A stretch of DNA of 39,274 nt from Anaerolineales bacterium. GTDB taxonomy: Bacteria > Chloroflexota > Anaerolineae > Anaerolineales > E44-bin32. The DNA is taken from positions 1 through 39,274 of the forward strand of contig JAFGNH010000078.1 in the NCBI GenBank assembly GCA_016927115.1, given 5' to 3'. The notes under the pieces were generated by a model, which worked only from the letters and a program-made list of their open reading frames with translations, was not told the DNA's origin and searched no databases. The position numbers and the translations under genes are program-made. Shown here piece after piece: positions 7,704-14,804 of this stretch. The number at the start of each line of letters is the position of its first letter. Within the stretch, counting starts at the first letter, position 1.

Positions 7704-8786
7704 ATGGATCGGATTGGAATTCTCACAGGAGGAGGGGACGCTCCCGGGCTCAACGCGGTGATCCGTGCAGTTGTGAAAACAGCTGCAGGAGTTTATGGTA
7801 TCGATGTAACCGGGATCCGTGATGGATTTGAAGGCCTTGTTCGCCCTGATGGGGTGTTCCAGCTTACCCCCGACAAGGTCAGGGGAATTCTTCCGCGCGG
7901 CGGTACAATTCTTGGAGCTGCAAACCGTGGCAACCCGTTTGCGATACGCACCGTTGTTGATAGTGAGGTGCAGATTGTGGATGCATCCGACCAGGTACAG
8001 AAACACATCGAAGACCTGGGGTTGGATGCATTGATTGTTGTTGGTGGTGATGGCACACTTCGAATAAGCCTCGAGTTGTTTGAAAAGGGATGCCCGATTA
8101 TCGGTGTACCGAAAACGATCGATAATGATATCTCCGGCACAGAAATCACTTTCGGTTTTGATACGGCGGTCAGCATGGCTACAGAGGCTATAGATCGTTT
8201 GCACACTACAGCGGAAGCGCACCATCGAGTTATGGTGCTTGAGTTGATGGGGAGGGATGCAGGATTTATCGCTCTCCAGGCCGGTGTGTCCGGAGGAGCG
8301 GATGTCATTCTGATTCCTGAAATTCCTTTTTCCTACCCCTCCATTGCCAGAAAGATCAGAGAACGCGCGGAAGAGGGACGAACCTTCAGTATTATTGCAG
8401 CAGCCGAAGGCGCTTACCCGGCAGGAGAACAACAAGTCTATCAGGATGGCGAAAGCGCTTCGCAACAATCCCGGCTGGGTGGAATTGGGGCAGAGGTCGC
8501 TGAGGAAATCAGCCGTCTTTGTGGTGTAGAAGCCCGTGTTACTGTTCTGGGGTACCTGCAGCGAGGGGGATCACCAACCTGTTTCGATCGCTGGCTGGCA
8601 ACCCGCTATGGTGCAGCAGCAGTCCGGCTGGCAAATCAACACAGGTTCGGACGAATGGTCTGCCTTCAGGGCGGTGTTGTAGGTGATATAAGTCTGGCTG
8701 AAGCGCTTGCAGAACCCAAGCGGGTTGGTCTGCATGGTGAGAGTATATTGACTGCACGAGGTCTTGGTATCTGTCTTGGGGATTGA
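7704..8786 (+). CDS. pfkA: 6-phosphofructokinase
   Basis: Glycolytic phosphorylation of fructose 6-phosphate to the 1,6-bisphosphate, cytosolic, 360 aa. GILTGGGDAPGLNAVIR is the nucleotide-binding start; GGDGT (114-118) and PKTIDND (136-142, catalytic Asp140) follow, then MGRDAGF and GYLQRGGSPTCFDR. The two residues that usually tell ATP from pyrophosphate enzymes are Gly117 and Lys137 (E. coli 104 and 124). ATP enzymes typically have Gly/Gly and PPi enzymes Asp/Lys. The Gly/Lys mix is known from actinobacterial-type enzymes and, from family knowledge, points to ATP. AGGAGG precedes the ATG. A small membrane-protein gene follows 46 bp downstream. Confidence 0.96.
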   Translation: MDRIGILTGGGDAPGLNAVIRAVVKTAAGVYGIDVTGIRDGFEGLVRPDGVFQLTPDKVRGILPRGGTILGAANRGNPFAIRTVVDSEVQIVDASDQVQKHIEDLGLDALIVVGGDGTLRISLELFEKGCPIIGVPKTIDNDISGTEITFGFDTAVSMATEAIDRLHTTAEAHHRVMVLELMGRDAGFIALQAGVSGGADVILIPEIPFSYPSIARKIRERAEEGRTFSIIAAAEGAYPAGEQQVYQDGESASQQSRLGGIGAEVAEEISRLCGVEARVTVLGYLQRGGSPTCFDRWLATRYGAAAVRLANQHRFGRMVCLQGGVVGDISLAEALAEPKRVGLHGESILTARGLGICLGD

Positions 8787-8832
8787 ATTTCGAAGGAATA
8801 TTAATGGAAATGCCTGGCATGTGGAGAGGTCC

Positions 8833-9264
8833 ATGGAAAGCAGGAAAATCAGCATCTCCCGTGAGGTTGGGGAAAAAATAAGGACAAAGATTCTGCCTGG
8901 TGCATTGTTTGCTGTCGCCCTTATTCTGATTGAAGCAGGCATAGGTGCATTTATGATTGGGAAGAATGCTGCCTGCCGGGAGGAAGCCGAAAGACTGAGG
9001 GAAAGGTTCGTCAGCAGTGATATGTGTATCTCAGATGAGGCCGGCAAGTTTGCAGAAGTGCTGTTTAGAGGTCCTTTCTTTATGATGGATTCGGAGGTTT
9101 CTCCCTGGGCAAGTTTGACATTAACGGCAGTCGTTTATGGAGTGATTGGCGGAGTTGCTTCACTTTTGCGTTTAAGATGGGGGTTTCTGCTTTTTCTGTT
9201 GATCCATTTAGTGCTGCTGGGGGCCGGGACACTCACAGGAATCCTGATGTTATATTCTCTCTAA
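8833..9264 (+). CDS. Small membrane protein, unknown function
   Basis: About 143 aa with three hydrophobic spans: LPGALFAVALILIEAGIGAF, a middle one around LTAVVYGVIGGVASLL, and a C-terminal GFLLFLLIHLVLLGAG segment. Between the first two is a charged loop of about 45 residues with two cysteines. I do not recognise a family. The frame is open back into pfkA, but GGAG at 8823-8826 fits ATG 8833; GTG 8821 is an alternative. It probably shares the pfkA transcript. Its stop overlaps the stop of the opposite-strand gene by 4 bp. Confidence 0.6.
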   Translation: MESRKISISREVGEKIRTKILPGALFAVALILIEAGIGAFMIGKNAACREEAERLRERFVSSDMCISDEAGKFAEVLFRGPFFMMDSEVSPWASLTLTAVVYGVIGGVASLLRLRWGFLLFLLIHLVLLGAGTLTGILMLYSL

Positions 9265-10313
9265 GGCTTATCTTTTTCAAATAATAATGCAATAGCATCC
9301 CGCTCGGGTTGGGGCAGTAAAGGTTTAATCGGTTTTCCTTCCAGAAAAACACCCTGACCATCCTCGGCATATCCAATATCAGAGACGCGGATCCCGTTTT
9401 CACGGATTTGCTCTTGAACAACTACCGCATCCTGCGGCGCTGCTGCTATCAGCAGGGCACCGGAGGCGATCGCCTCCCACGGATTGATCTGCATTGCGCG
9501 GCATAAAAGTTCAGCCTCCCTGGAGATGGGAACCTGCTCCTTGTCGATAATGAGCTTCACATTCGCGGCAGCACTTAATTCCCACAGTGCGCCGGATAAT
9601 CCGCCTTCGGTTGGGTCGTGCATAGCATGCACCCCGGAGAATCTCGAAGCGATTCTGGCTTCCGGCAGCACTGAGAGGCCCGGTTCATATAGAAATGAGC
9701 TGGCCTGTTTCAGGATCTCCGCTGGAACAGACTGTATCAGCCGGTCCCTGAATTCCTGGGCCAGGATACTGGCTGCTTCGATAGCGATACTTTTAGTCAG
9801 AAGGAGTCTGTCGCCGGGTTGCACACGGGCAGGTGACTTGAGCTGCTCTTTTGTTGTCGTACCGATCATTGTGCCGGAAATGATGGGGCGTCCCAATCCA
9901 GCTGTAACCTCAGTATGTCCTCCGACAAGTACAGCTCCGATGCTGGAGCAGGCAGACTCTATCTGACCGAAAATGGATCTGACAAGGGTGTCGTTGGTAA
10001 GGCCTTCCGGCAGCAGCAGTGTCGCTAAAAACCAGGAGGGTTGTGCTCCTGTGGTCGCGATGTCGTTTGCGTTTACATGGACTGCATACCAGCCGATGTC
10101 TGCTGCTGTAAAGGTAATAGGGTCAGATTTAACAACCAGCAGCAGATCCTGTAAATTGATTACAGCACAGTCGAGACCGACACCTGGCCCCTGAAGGACA
10201 GTATCGTTGGTGCTGATCTGTGAAAGTATGGTCTGCATCAATTCAAGGGGGAGTTTCCCCAAGAGCAGAGTGTGATCAGGATCTGTTTGTCCGGCTTCTG
10301 GTGAGGATTTCAT
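9261..10313 (-). CDS. AIR synthase-related protein (PurM/HypE-like fold), orphan
   Basis: 350-aa protein with the two halves of the PurM/HypE/SelD ATP-binding superfamily. The N-terminal half carries GLDCAVI and VHVNANDIATTGAQPSWF; GGHTEVT and GDRLLLTKSIAIEAASILA are at the junction, and the C-terminal half has HDPTEGGLSGALWEL. This is closest to HypE-like proteins, but the C-terminus ends ...LLFEKDKP without the PRxC cysteine tail HypE needs for the thiocarboxamide step, and no hyp or hydrogenase gene is nearby. It therefore probably acts on another substrate by ATP-dependent chemistry. A terminator-like hairpin lies just 42 nt upstream of the ATG, so transcription may be attenuated. The start has no strong ribosome site; a later ATG in LELMQ is possible. 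Confidence 0.7.
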   Translation of the reverse strand: MKSSPEAGQTDPDHTLLLGKLPLELMQTILSQISTNDTVLQGPGVGLDCAVINLQDLLLVVKSDPITFTAADIGWYAVHVNANDIATTGAQPSWFLATLLLPEGLTNDTLVRSIFGQIESACSSIGAVLVGGHTEVTAGLGRPIISGTMIGTTTKEQLKSPARVQPGDRLLLTKSIAIEAASILAQEFRDRLIQSVPAEILKQASSFLYEPGLSVLPEARIASRFSGVHAMHDPTEGGLSGALWELSAAANVKLIIDKEQVPISREAELLCRAMQINPWEAIASGALLIAAAPQDAVVVQEQIRENGIRVSDIGYAEDGQGVFLEGKPIKPLLPQPERDAIALLFEKDKP

Positions 10314-10354
10314 GGGTTGTCTGTCTCTGGAGAGGAGATAGTCGCTTAAAAGAT

Positions 10355-10376
10355 GGAGCCGTCGTCAGACGGCTCC
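10355..10376 (-). terminator. Intrinsic terminator or attenuator, minus strand
   Basis: GGAGCCGTC (10355-10363) and GACGGCTCC (10368-10376) form a 9-bp stem with a 4-nt loop. On the minus strand it is followed by ATCTTTT. It sits after the 19-codon ORF and before the AIR-synthase-like gene, so it ends the former and may limit the latter. Confidence 0.7.
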
Positions 10377-10387
10377 TGGTTGACCGC

Positions 10388-10431
10388 TGCGGATCCTTTT
10401 ATCCTGCGATAAGGAGGGATGCCGCAGCGGT
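10388..10431 (-). other. Extended hairpin over the end of the 19-codon ORF
   Basis: The region carries GACCGCTGCGG at 10383-10393 and its reverse complement CCGCAGCGGTC at 10422-10432, an 11-bp perfect stem. An inner TTATC/GATAA helix pairs within the loop. The stem covers codons 9-13 of the short ORF on one side and the bases after its stop on the other, so ribosomes would have to open it. Confidence 0.6.
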
Positions 10432-10458
10432 CAGTTTAAAACGTAAGCTATTACTCAT
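10399..10458 (-). CDS. 19-residue short ORF with strong ribosome site
   Basis: Too short for ordinary gene finding. ATG at 10458 follows AGGAGGTG (plus-strand CACCTCCT at 10465-10472) by about 8 nt, one of the best ribosome sites in the window. The product is MSNSLRFKLTAAASLLIAG: a short polar, basic N-terminus and a hydrophobic rest, like a truncated signal sequence or single-span peptide. A promoter-like pair lies at 10539-10566, and its 3' half is folded into a long hairpin followed by a terminator. It may be a small protein in its own right or a leader peptide regulating the AIR-synthase-like gene; there is no run of one amino acid to suggest a classical attenuator. No database check was possible. 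Confidence 0.45.
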   Translation of the reverse strand: MSNSLRFKLTAAASLLIAG

Positions 10459-10538
10459 AGGCACCACCTCCTCATGATAGAGATAGCAATTTCAGGTGAA
10501 GAGGCTGTATCTTCAGCAGCATCTTCTAAAAAGATTAA

Positions 10539-10566
10539 ATCATACTTGAATCCGAACGTCAATCAA
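10539..10566 (-). promoter_or_regulatory. Promoter for the short ORF
   Basis: On the minus strand TTGATT (10566-10561) and TATGAT (10544-10539) are 16 nt apart, beginning 7 nt after the queA stop. An alternative reading is TTGACG with TTTAAT at 17 nt. Downstream, GAAGA-GCTG pairs with CAGC-TCTTC to form a leader hairpin. Confidence 0.45.
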
Positions 10567-10572
10567 CACATC

Positions 10573-11595
10573 TCAACGTATCAACATGGCGTCACCGAAA
10601 GAATAGAACCGGTAGTCCATTTGCCTGGCGAGCTGATATGTGTTGAGGATACGTTCGCGTCCGGCAAAAGCTGAAACAAGCATCAGCAATGTTGAGCGCG
10701 GCAGGTGAAAATTGGTGATCAAACTGTCGACAACTTTAAATTGGAAGCCCGGCAAAATAAAGAGGTCTGTTGGCCCGGTAAAGGAAGTGATCCAATCGGG
10801 ATTGGTAGCATGGGCTGCTGCTGTCTCCAGAACTCGTGTGGTTGTTGTGCCGACAGCAAAAATCCGGCCACCGTTGGCACGGGTTGCCCGCAGCAAAGCT
10901 GCGGTATCTTCTGAAAGGGAACACCATTCTGTGTGGATCGTGTGCTCCTGTGGATCCTGTTCTGTTACGGGTGCGAAAGTATCGAGACCGACATGGAGCG
11001 TAACGGCAGCCAGCTTTACTCCTCTGGTCCGGATTTTTTCCAGCAGAGGTTGGGTGAAGTGCAGCCCGGCTGTGGGAGCTGCCGCTGAGCCGTTTTGTCT
11101 GGCGAACATGGTCTGGTATTCGTCGTTTGATTGCAGCGGCTCATGAATATAAGGCGGCAGAGGCATTTCGCCGATGTCTTCCAGAAGCGGCACAATATCG
11201 CTGCTGAACCGAACGATCCTTCTGGAGCGGCTGTGCTCCTCAAGGATCTCTGCCTGAAGTGTTGGTGTGATCTCCAATTGCATACCGGGTTTTACCCGTT
11301 TGCCACCTGCCAGGGCTTCCCAGGTATCTGAACTGATTTGCTTCAGCAGCAGGATCTCCACCTGGCCGCCTGTGGGAATTTTCCTTGCTTTTAATCGGGC
11401 CGGAAGCACACGTGTGTCGTTAAAAACAAGGACATCACCTGTATTCAGGAACTCGGGCAGGTTGTGGAAGATGTTGTGGGATACAGCTCCGCTGGTCCGA
11501 TCCAGTACAAGCAGACGGGAGCTGTCACGTGGATTTGCCGGGCGCTGAGCGATCTGTTCAGGTGGAAGCTCGTAGGAAAAATCATCTGTATTCAT
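10573..11595 (-). CDS. queA: S-adenosylmethionine:tRNA ribosyltransferase-isomerase
   Basis: Transfers and isomerises the ribosyl part of SAM onto preQ1 in tRNA to give epoxyqueuosine, in the cytosol. About 340 aa, full length. Hallmarks: FSYELPPEQIAQRP and SRLLVLDR at the N-terminus, VLVFNDTRVLPARL, AAPTAGLHFT, LHVGLDTFAPV, and a C-terminal TNFHLPRSTLLMLVSAFAG block. The frame opens at 11646, but GGAGC lies just before ATG 11595 and the protein there begins as usual for QueA. It lies 179 bp after ruvB on the same strand, a common ruvB-queA neighbourhood. No other queuosine gene is in the window. Confidence 0.96.
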   Translation of the reverse strand: MNTDDFSYELPPEQIAQRPANPRDSSRLLVLDRTSGAVSHNIFHNLPEFLNTGDVLVFNDTRVLPARLKARKIPTGGQVEILLLKQISSDTWEALAGGKRVKPGMQLEITPTLQAEILEEHSRSRRIVRFSSDIVPLLEDIGEMPLPPYIHEPLQSNDEYQTMFARQNGSAAAPTAGLHFTQPLLEKIRTRGVKLAAVTLHVGLDTFAPVTEQDPQEHTIHTEWCSLSEDTAALLRATRANGGRIFAVGTTTTRVLETAAAHATNPDWITSFTGPTDLFILPGFQFKVVDSLITNFHLPRSTLLMLVSAFAGRERILNTYQLARQMDYRFYSFGDAMLIR

Positions 11596-11774
11596 GTTGG
11601 AAGCTCCTGCTGATGGGCAACTGCAGCGCTGGTAATCATAAGCCATCCAGCGGGGAATATCCAGATGCTGTAAATGTATGAGTAGATGGGAACTATCATG
11701 GGCTGGATCTCAATTCTGGGCAATGTATCAGAAAGGTAAGGGTGGAGGGATGTATTGGGAGGAGTCTAGCAGAG

Positions 11775-12803
11775 TTACAGGTCAGGCAGGCGAGGCTGTG
11801 GTTGTTTCTGCTCAATGCCGAGATGATCATAGGCCCGCTGTGTGGCAACACGGCCTTGTGAGGTGCGTTCCAGAAACCCGAGCTGGATGAGGTAGGGTTC
11901 GATGACATCCATGATGGTGTCCGGTTCTTCACTGATCGAAGCGGCGATTGTCTGCAGCCCTACCGGGCCGCCACCGAATTTTTCTGTGACCGCACACAGT
12001 ACTTTGCGATCGGCATCATCCAGCCCCATCTCATCGATATCCAGCAGGGTGAGAGCATCGGCTGCCACTGACCGCGTGATGTTGCCATCAGCCCGTACCA
12101 GGGCATAGTCGCGAACCCTTCGCAGAAGTCGCAATGCCACTCTGGGGGTGCCCCGGGAACGGCAGGCGATTTCGGCAATGCCATCTGGATCAATATCTGT
12201 AGCAAGGACAGAAGCCGCACGCTGGATGATTGCTTCCATAGCAGGTGTGCTGTAGTAATCCAGTCTGTGTACTGCTCCGAATCGGGCACGAAGTGGCGAT
12301 GTGACCAGTGCTAATCGGGTTGTTGCACCGACCACAGAAATGTGCGGCAGATCAAGGCGGATGGAGCGGGCAGCCGGGCCTTTTCCAATCACAATATCCA
12401 GCGCAAAATCTTCCATTGCTGGATATAGAATTTCTTCGACTGCTCTCCCCAGGCGGTGGATCTCATCAATAAAAAGGATATCCCCTGCTTTCAGGTTCGT
12501 GAGGATTGCTGCCAGATCACCACCATGTTCGATCGCAGGTCCGGAGGTAATCGTGATATGCACATTCATTTCATGGGCAAGGATATGAGCAAACGTTGTT
12601 TTTCCCAGGCCGGGTGGGCCGTAGAAGAGAACATGATCGAGCGCTTCCTGGCGCGTGAGTGCGGCTTCGATGAGAATGGCCAGATTCTCCTTGACCCTTT
12701 TCTGGCCGATCATATCTGCCAACCGCTGCGGCCGGATGGAGGTTTCTTTTTGATCCTCATTTTTTTTCTGCGGTGTCACCAGACGCTGGTCTTTTTCGCT
12801 CAT
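11775..12803 (-). CDS. ruvB: Holliday junction branch migration helicase RuvB
   Basis: AAA+ motor that, with RuvA, drives Holliday junction migration in recombinational repair. 342 aa, full length. Walker A is GPPGLGKT, Walker B FIDEIH, with [13 protein letters not shown] after sensor I, and the C-terminal winged helix has [11 protein letters not shown] and [10 protein letters not shown]. The N-terminal [12 protein letters not shown] is typical. There is no ruvA or ruvC beside it. The ATG at 12803 lacks a ribosome site, and a TATAAT ends only 7 nt before it, so the transcript may begin at or next to the start codon. Confidence 0.97.
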   Translation of the reverse strand: MSEKDQRLVTPQKKNEDQKETSIRPQRLADMIGQKRVKENLAILIEAALTRQEALDHVLFYGPPGLGKTTFAHILAHEMNVHITITSGPAIEHGGDLAAILTNLKAGDILFIDEIHRLGRAVEEILYPAMEDFALDIVIGKGPAARSIRLDLPHISVVGATTRLALVTSPLRARFGAVHRLDYYSTPAMEAIIQRAASVLATDIDPDGIAEIACRSRGTPRVALRLLRRVRDYALVRADGNITRSVAADALTLLDIDEMGLDDADRKVLCAVTEKFGGGPVGLQTIAASISEEPDTIMDVIEPYLIQLGFLERTSQGRVATQRAYDHLGIEQKQPQPRLPDL

Positions 12804-12810
12804 GTGTTCG

Positions 12811-12839
12811 ATTATACCGGATTGTGTGATCTCTGGAAA
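12811..12839 (-). promoter_or_regulatory. Promoter of ruvB, probably giving a leaderless mRNA
   Basis: Minus-strand TATAAT (12816-12811) with TTTCCA (12839-12834) 17 nt further up. Only seven bases lie between the -10 box and the ATG at 12803, so the first transcribed base would be at or beside the A of ATG. Confidence 0.6.
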
Positions 12840-12962
12840 CGAAACCAGGCAGGCTCGTTACGGCAGGGAGATAATCTATGGATCTCCTGCGTCAGGCGCA
12901 AAAGGATGCCTGTTCAGGTACAGCATGCTGGAGATGGAAACGCTCAGGGTGCTCTCATAGTA

Positions 12963-13967
12963 TCAGTGTTTTGATCTTTTCTGCCATTCCTCAAGGCCGC
13001 GGATGGAGGCACCAAAAAGAGCGGTTTCCGGATGCAGGATAATCCTGACAGGGATATTCTCCATGAAAGGCAAAAAACGGCCTTTTGCGGTAAAGGACTG
13101 CATGAATGTGCCGTCGTGGAGTGCTGATAAAATTCTTGGTGGAATCCCGCCGCCGAGATAGATACCTCCGGTAGCCAGCACTTTGAGAGCAAGGTTACCA
13201 GCCTCAGCCCCAAGAATGGAAATAAACATTTCGAGTGTCTTGCGGCAGATTGCAGGAGGATCTTCTTTTTGAAGGGCTGCGTTCACCAGCACGGGTGTTT
13301 GATCTTCGGCTTCCTGAAGTTGTTTCTCAAGCCAGGAAGGGCTTTCCGCATAACTGGTTTCTTTAAGGAAGGCATAGATATTGGGCAGTCCAATTCCGGA
13401 AGCCAGACGCTCATAACTGATATGGTCGTAGGACTTCCAGAGATATCGCAGCAGCTCGGCCTCAAGTTTGTTGGTGGGAGCAAAATCGGTATGCCCGCCC
13501 TCAGAAGGATAAGGCTGATAGGCTGCCCCGTTCCAGATCAGGTAACCCTCACCGAGCCCGGTTCCGGGCGCGATCACACCGATGGTGCCCCCATGCTGTG
13601 TTGTGCCCTGATTGAGTACCGCGAAATCGGAATCCTCCAGCACCGGTACTGCGGTTGCGGCAGCAACAAGGTCGTTAAGCAGTGTGACGGTTTTCATGTG
13701 CAGCTTTTTTGCAAGAGTATCTTCGGAAAGCTGCCATGAGAGGTTTGTGATGGAAGCCTCCCCATTTACCACGGGTCCAGCAACGCCGAAACAGGCAACT
13801 TCAATGGTATAACCAACCTGATCGAGGAAGGAATGAATGAGATCTTCAAGGCTTGAGAAATCCCGGCTCTGGAATTTTTCCTCGGCGAGCTTGTGACGTG
13901 GACCCTTTTCTGGAGAAAAAACCGCCAAATGGGTTTTAGTGGCACCTAAATCACCTGCGAGAATCAT
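12963..13967 (-). CDS. glk: Glucokinase (Glk family)
   Basis: ATP-dependent phosphorylation of glucose to glucose 6-phosphate. 334 aa, the length of the E. coli-type Glk family rather than ROK kinases. It begins ILAGDLGATKTHLAVF (phosphate-1 loop), has LLNDLVAAATAV with the catalytic Asp, GVIAPGTGLGEGYL, the glucose-binding SEGGHTDFAP, and a C-terminal GGIYLGGGIPPRIL. AGGAGG stands just before the ATG. It is the last gene of zwf-pgl-glk, 48 bp after pgl, so it supplies the substrate for the two enzymes ahead of it. Confidence 0.94.
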   Translation of the reverse strand: MILAGDLGATKTHLAVFSPEKGPRHKLAEEKFQSRDFSSLEDLIHSFLDQVGYTIEVACFGVAGPVVNGEASITNLSWQLSEDTLAKKLHMKTVTLLNDLVAAATAVPVLEDSDFAVLNQGTTQHGGTIGVIAPGTGLGEGYLIWNGAAYQPYPSEGGHTDFAPTNKLEAELLRYLWKSYDHISYERLASGIGLPNIYAFLKETSYAESPSWLEKQLQEAEDQTPVLVNAALQKEDPPAICRKTLEMFISILGAEAGNLALKVLATGGIYLGGGIPPRILSALHDGTFMQSFTAKGRFLPFMENIPVRIILHPETALFGASIRGLEEWQKRSKH

Positions 13968-14015
13968 AATACCCTCCTGATCCTGAATTGATAGGCTGTT
14001 GATCGGTTCATGTTC

Positions 14016-14789
14016 TTACTGACCTTCTTTGTCTGGTAGTGAAAGGAGCTTGGCAGCTTCCTGGTCAACCAGCCATACAATCTTTCCGCTTATGGGCTGG
14101 ATCAACTGAGCCGGATATCTGTCTGGATCCCGCGGCTCTTCGAAAACATGATGCAGGATTTCGCTTTTCTTATCCCCAAACACCAGGAAGGCAATTCGGC
14201 GGGCGTGATTCAGTGTCCGCGGGGTAAGTGTGATACGCCAGCTATTGAGTCGGGGGACGTAGGTGGAGGCTACCCAGCGCTGTTCGGTTGCTGACAAAAG
14301 TTCCGTGTGGGGAAAGAGCGAGGCTATATGACCATCCACATTCAGTCCGAGCAGGATGAGATCAAAAACCGGAGCGTTTTCACCGATACTGCTGAAATAT
14401 TCCGAGAGTAACCTCTGATACTCTTCCACTGCAATTTCGGGGGGAAGTTCCCCTTTCACTCTGAAGATGTTCTTCGCTGGTAGTGGGACTTTATCGAGAA
14501 GAACTTCTTGCACCATTCTGAAGTTGCTGTCAGGGTGGTCTGGTCCTACAGCCCGTTCATCTCCCCAGAAGGTAAAAAGGTGCTCCCAATGTATCGAGTC
14601 GGCGATTAGAGGTGAAGCGAGCTGTTTGTACACGGAGCGAGGGGTCCGGCCACCGGAGAGAGCTATAGTACAGCGGCCTGTTTCCTCGATGCTGGACTGG
14701 ATAGTGTCTCTGATCCAGAGGGCGGAAGCAATAGACCATTCGTCCAGATTTGCGTAGATTTTTACTTCAGTACTGGGATTATGAATCAT
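14016..14789 (-). CDS. pgl: 6-phosphogluconolactonase
   Basis: Hydrolyses 6-phosphogluconolactone to 6-phosphogluconate, the second oxidative pentose-phosphate step. 257 aa, DevB/SOL type. IALSGGRTPRSVYKQLA is the sugar-phosphate loop; FTFWGDERAVGPDHPDSNFR and LLGLNVDGHIASLFP carry the catalytic residues. It starts 15 bp after zwf with AGGA ahead of the ATG, so the two are probably translated together. Confidence 0.95.
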   Translation of the reverse strand: MIHNPSTEVKIYANLDEWSIASALWIRDTIQSSIEETGRCTIALSGGRTPRSVYKQLASPLIADSIHWEHLFTFWGDERAVGPDHPDSNFRMVQEVLLDKVPLPAKNIFRVKGELPPEIAVEEYQRLLSEYFSSIGENAPVFDLILLGLNVDGHIASLFPHTELLSATEQRWVASTYVPRLNSWRITLTPRTLNHARRIAFLVFGDKKSEILHHVFEEPRDPDRYPAQLIQPISGKIVWLVDQEAAKLLSLPDKEGQ

Positions 14790-14804
14790 CCTGGATTCCT
14801 ATCT

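Noticed and set aside
7416..8468. 350-codon open frame on the minus strand
   Set aside because: It lies antisense to the 3' end of the membrane-protein gene and most of pfkA, whose family motifs are certain; it has no ribosome site and no family resemblance.
9261..10313. Calling the AIR-synthase-like gene hypE or selD
   Set aside because: The HypE C-terminal Cys motif is absent and no Cys/Sec loop of SelD is seen.
10450..10556. 36-codon TTG-initiated frame ending at the start of the 19-codon ORF
   Set aside because: It overlaps by ATGA, but begins inside the promoter-like boxes and has no ribosome site.
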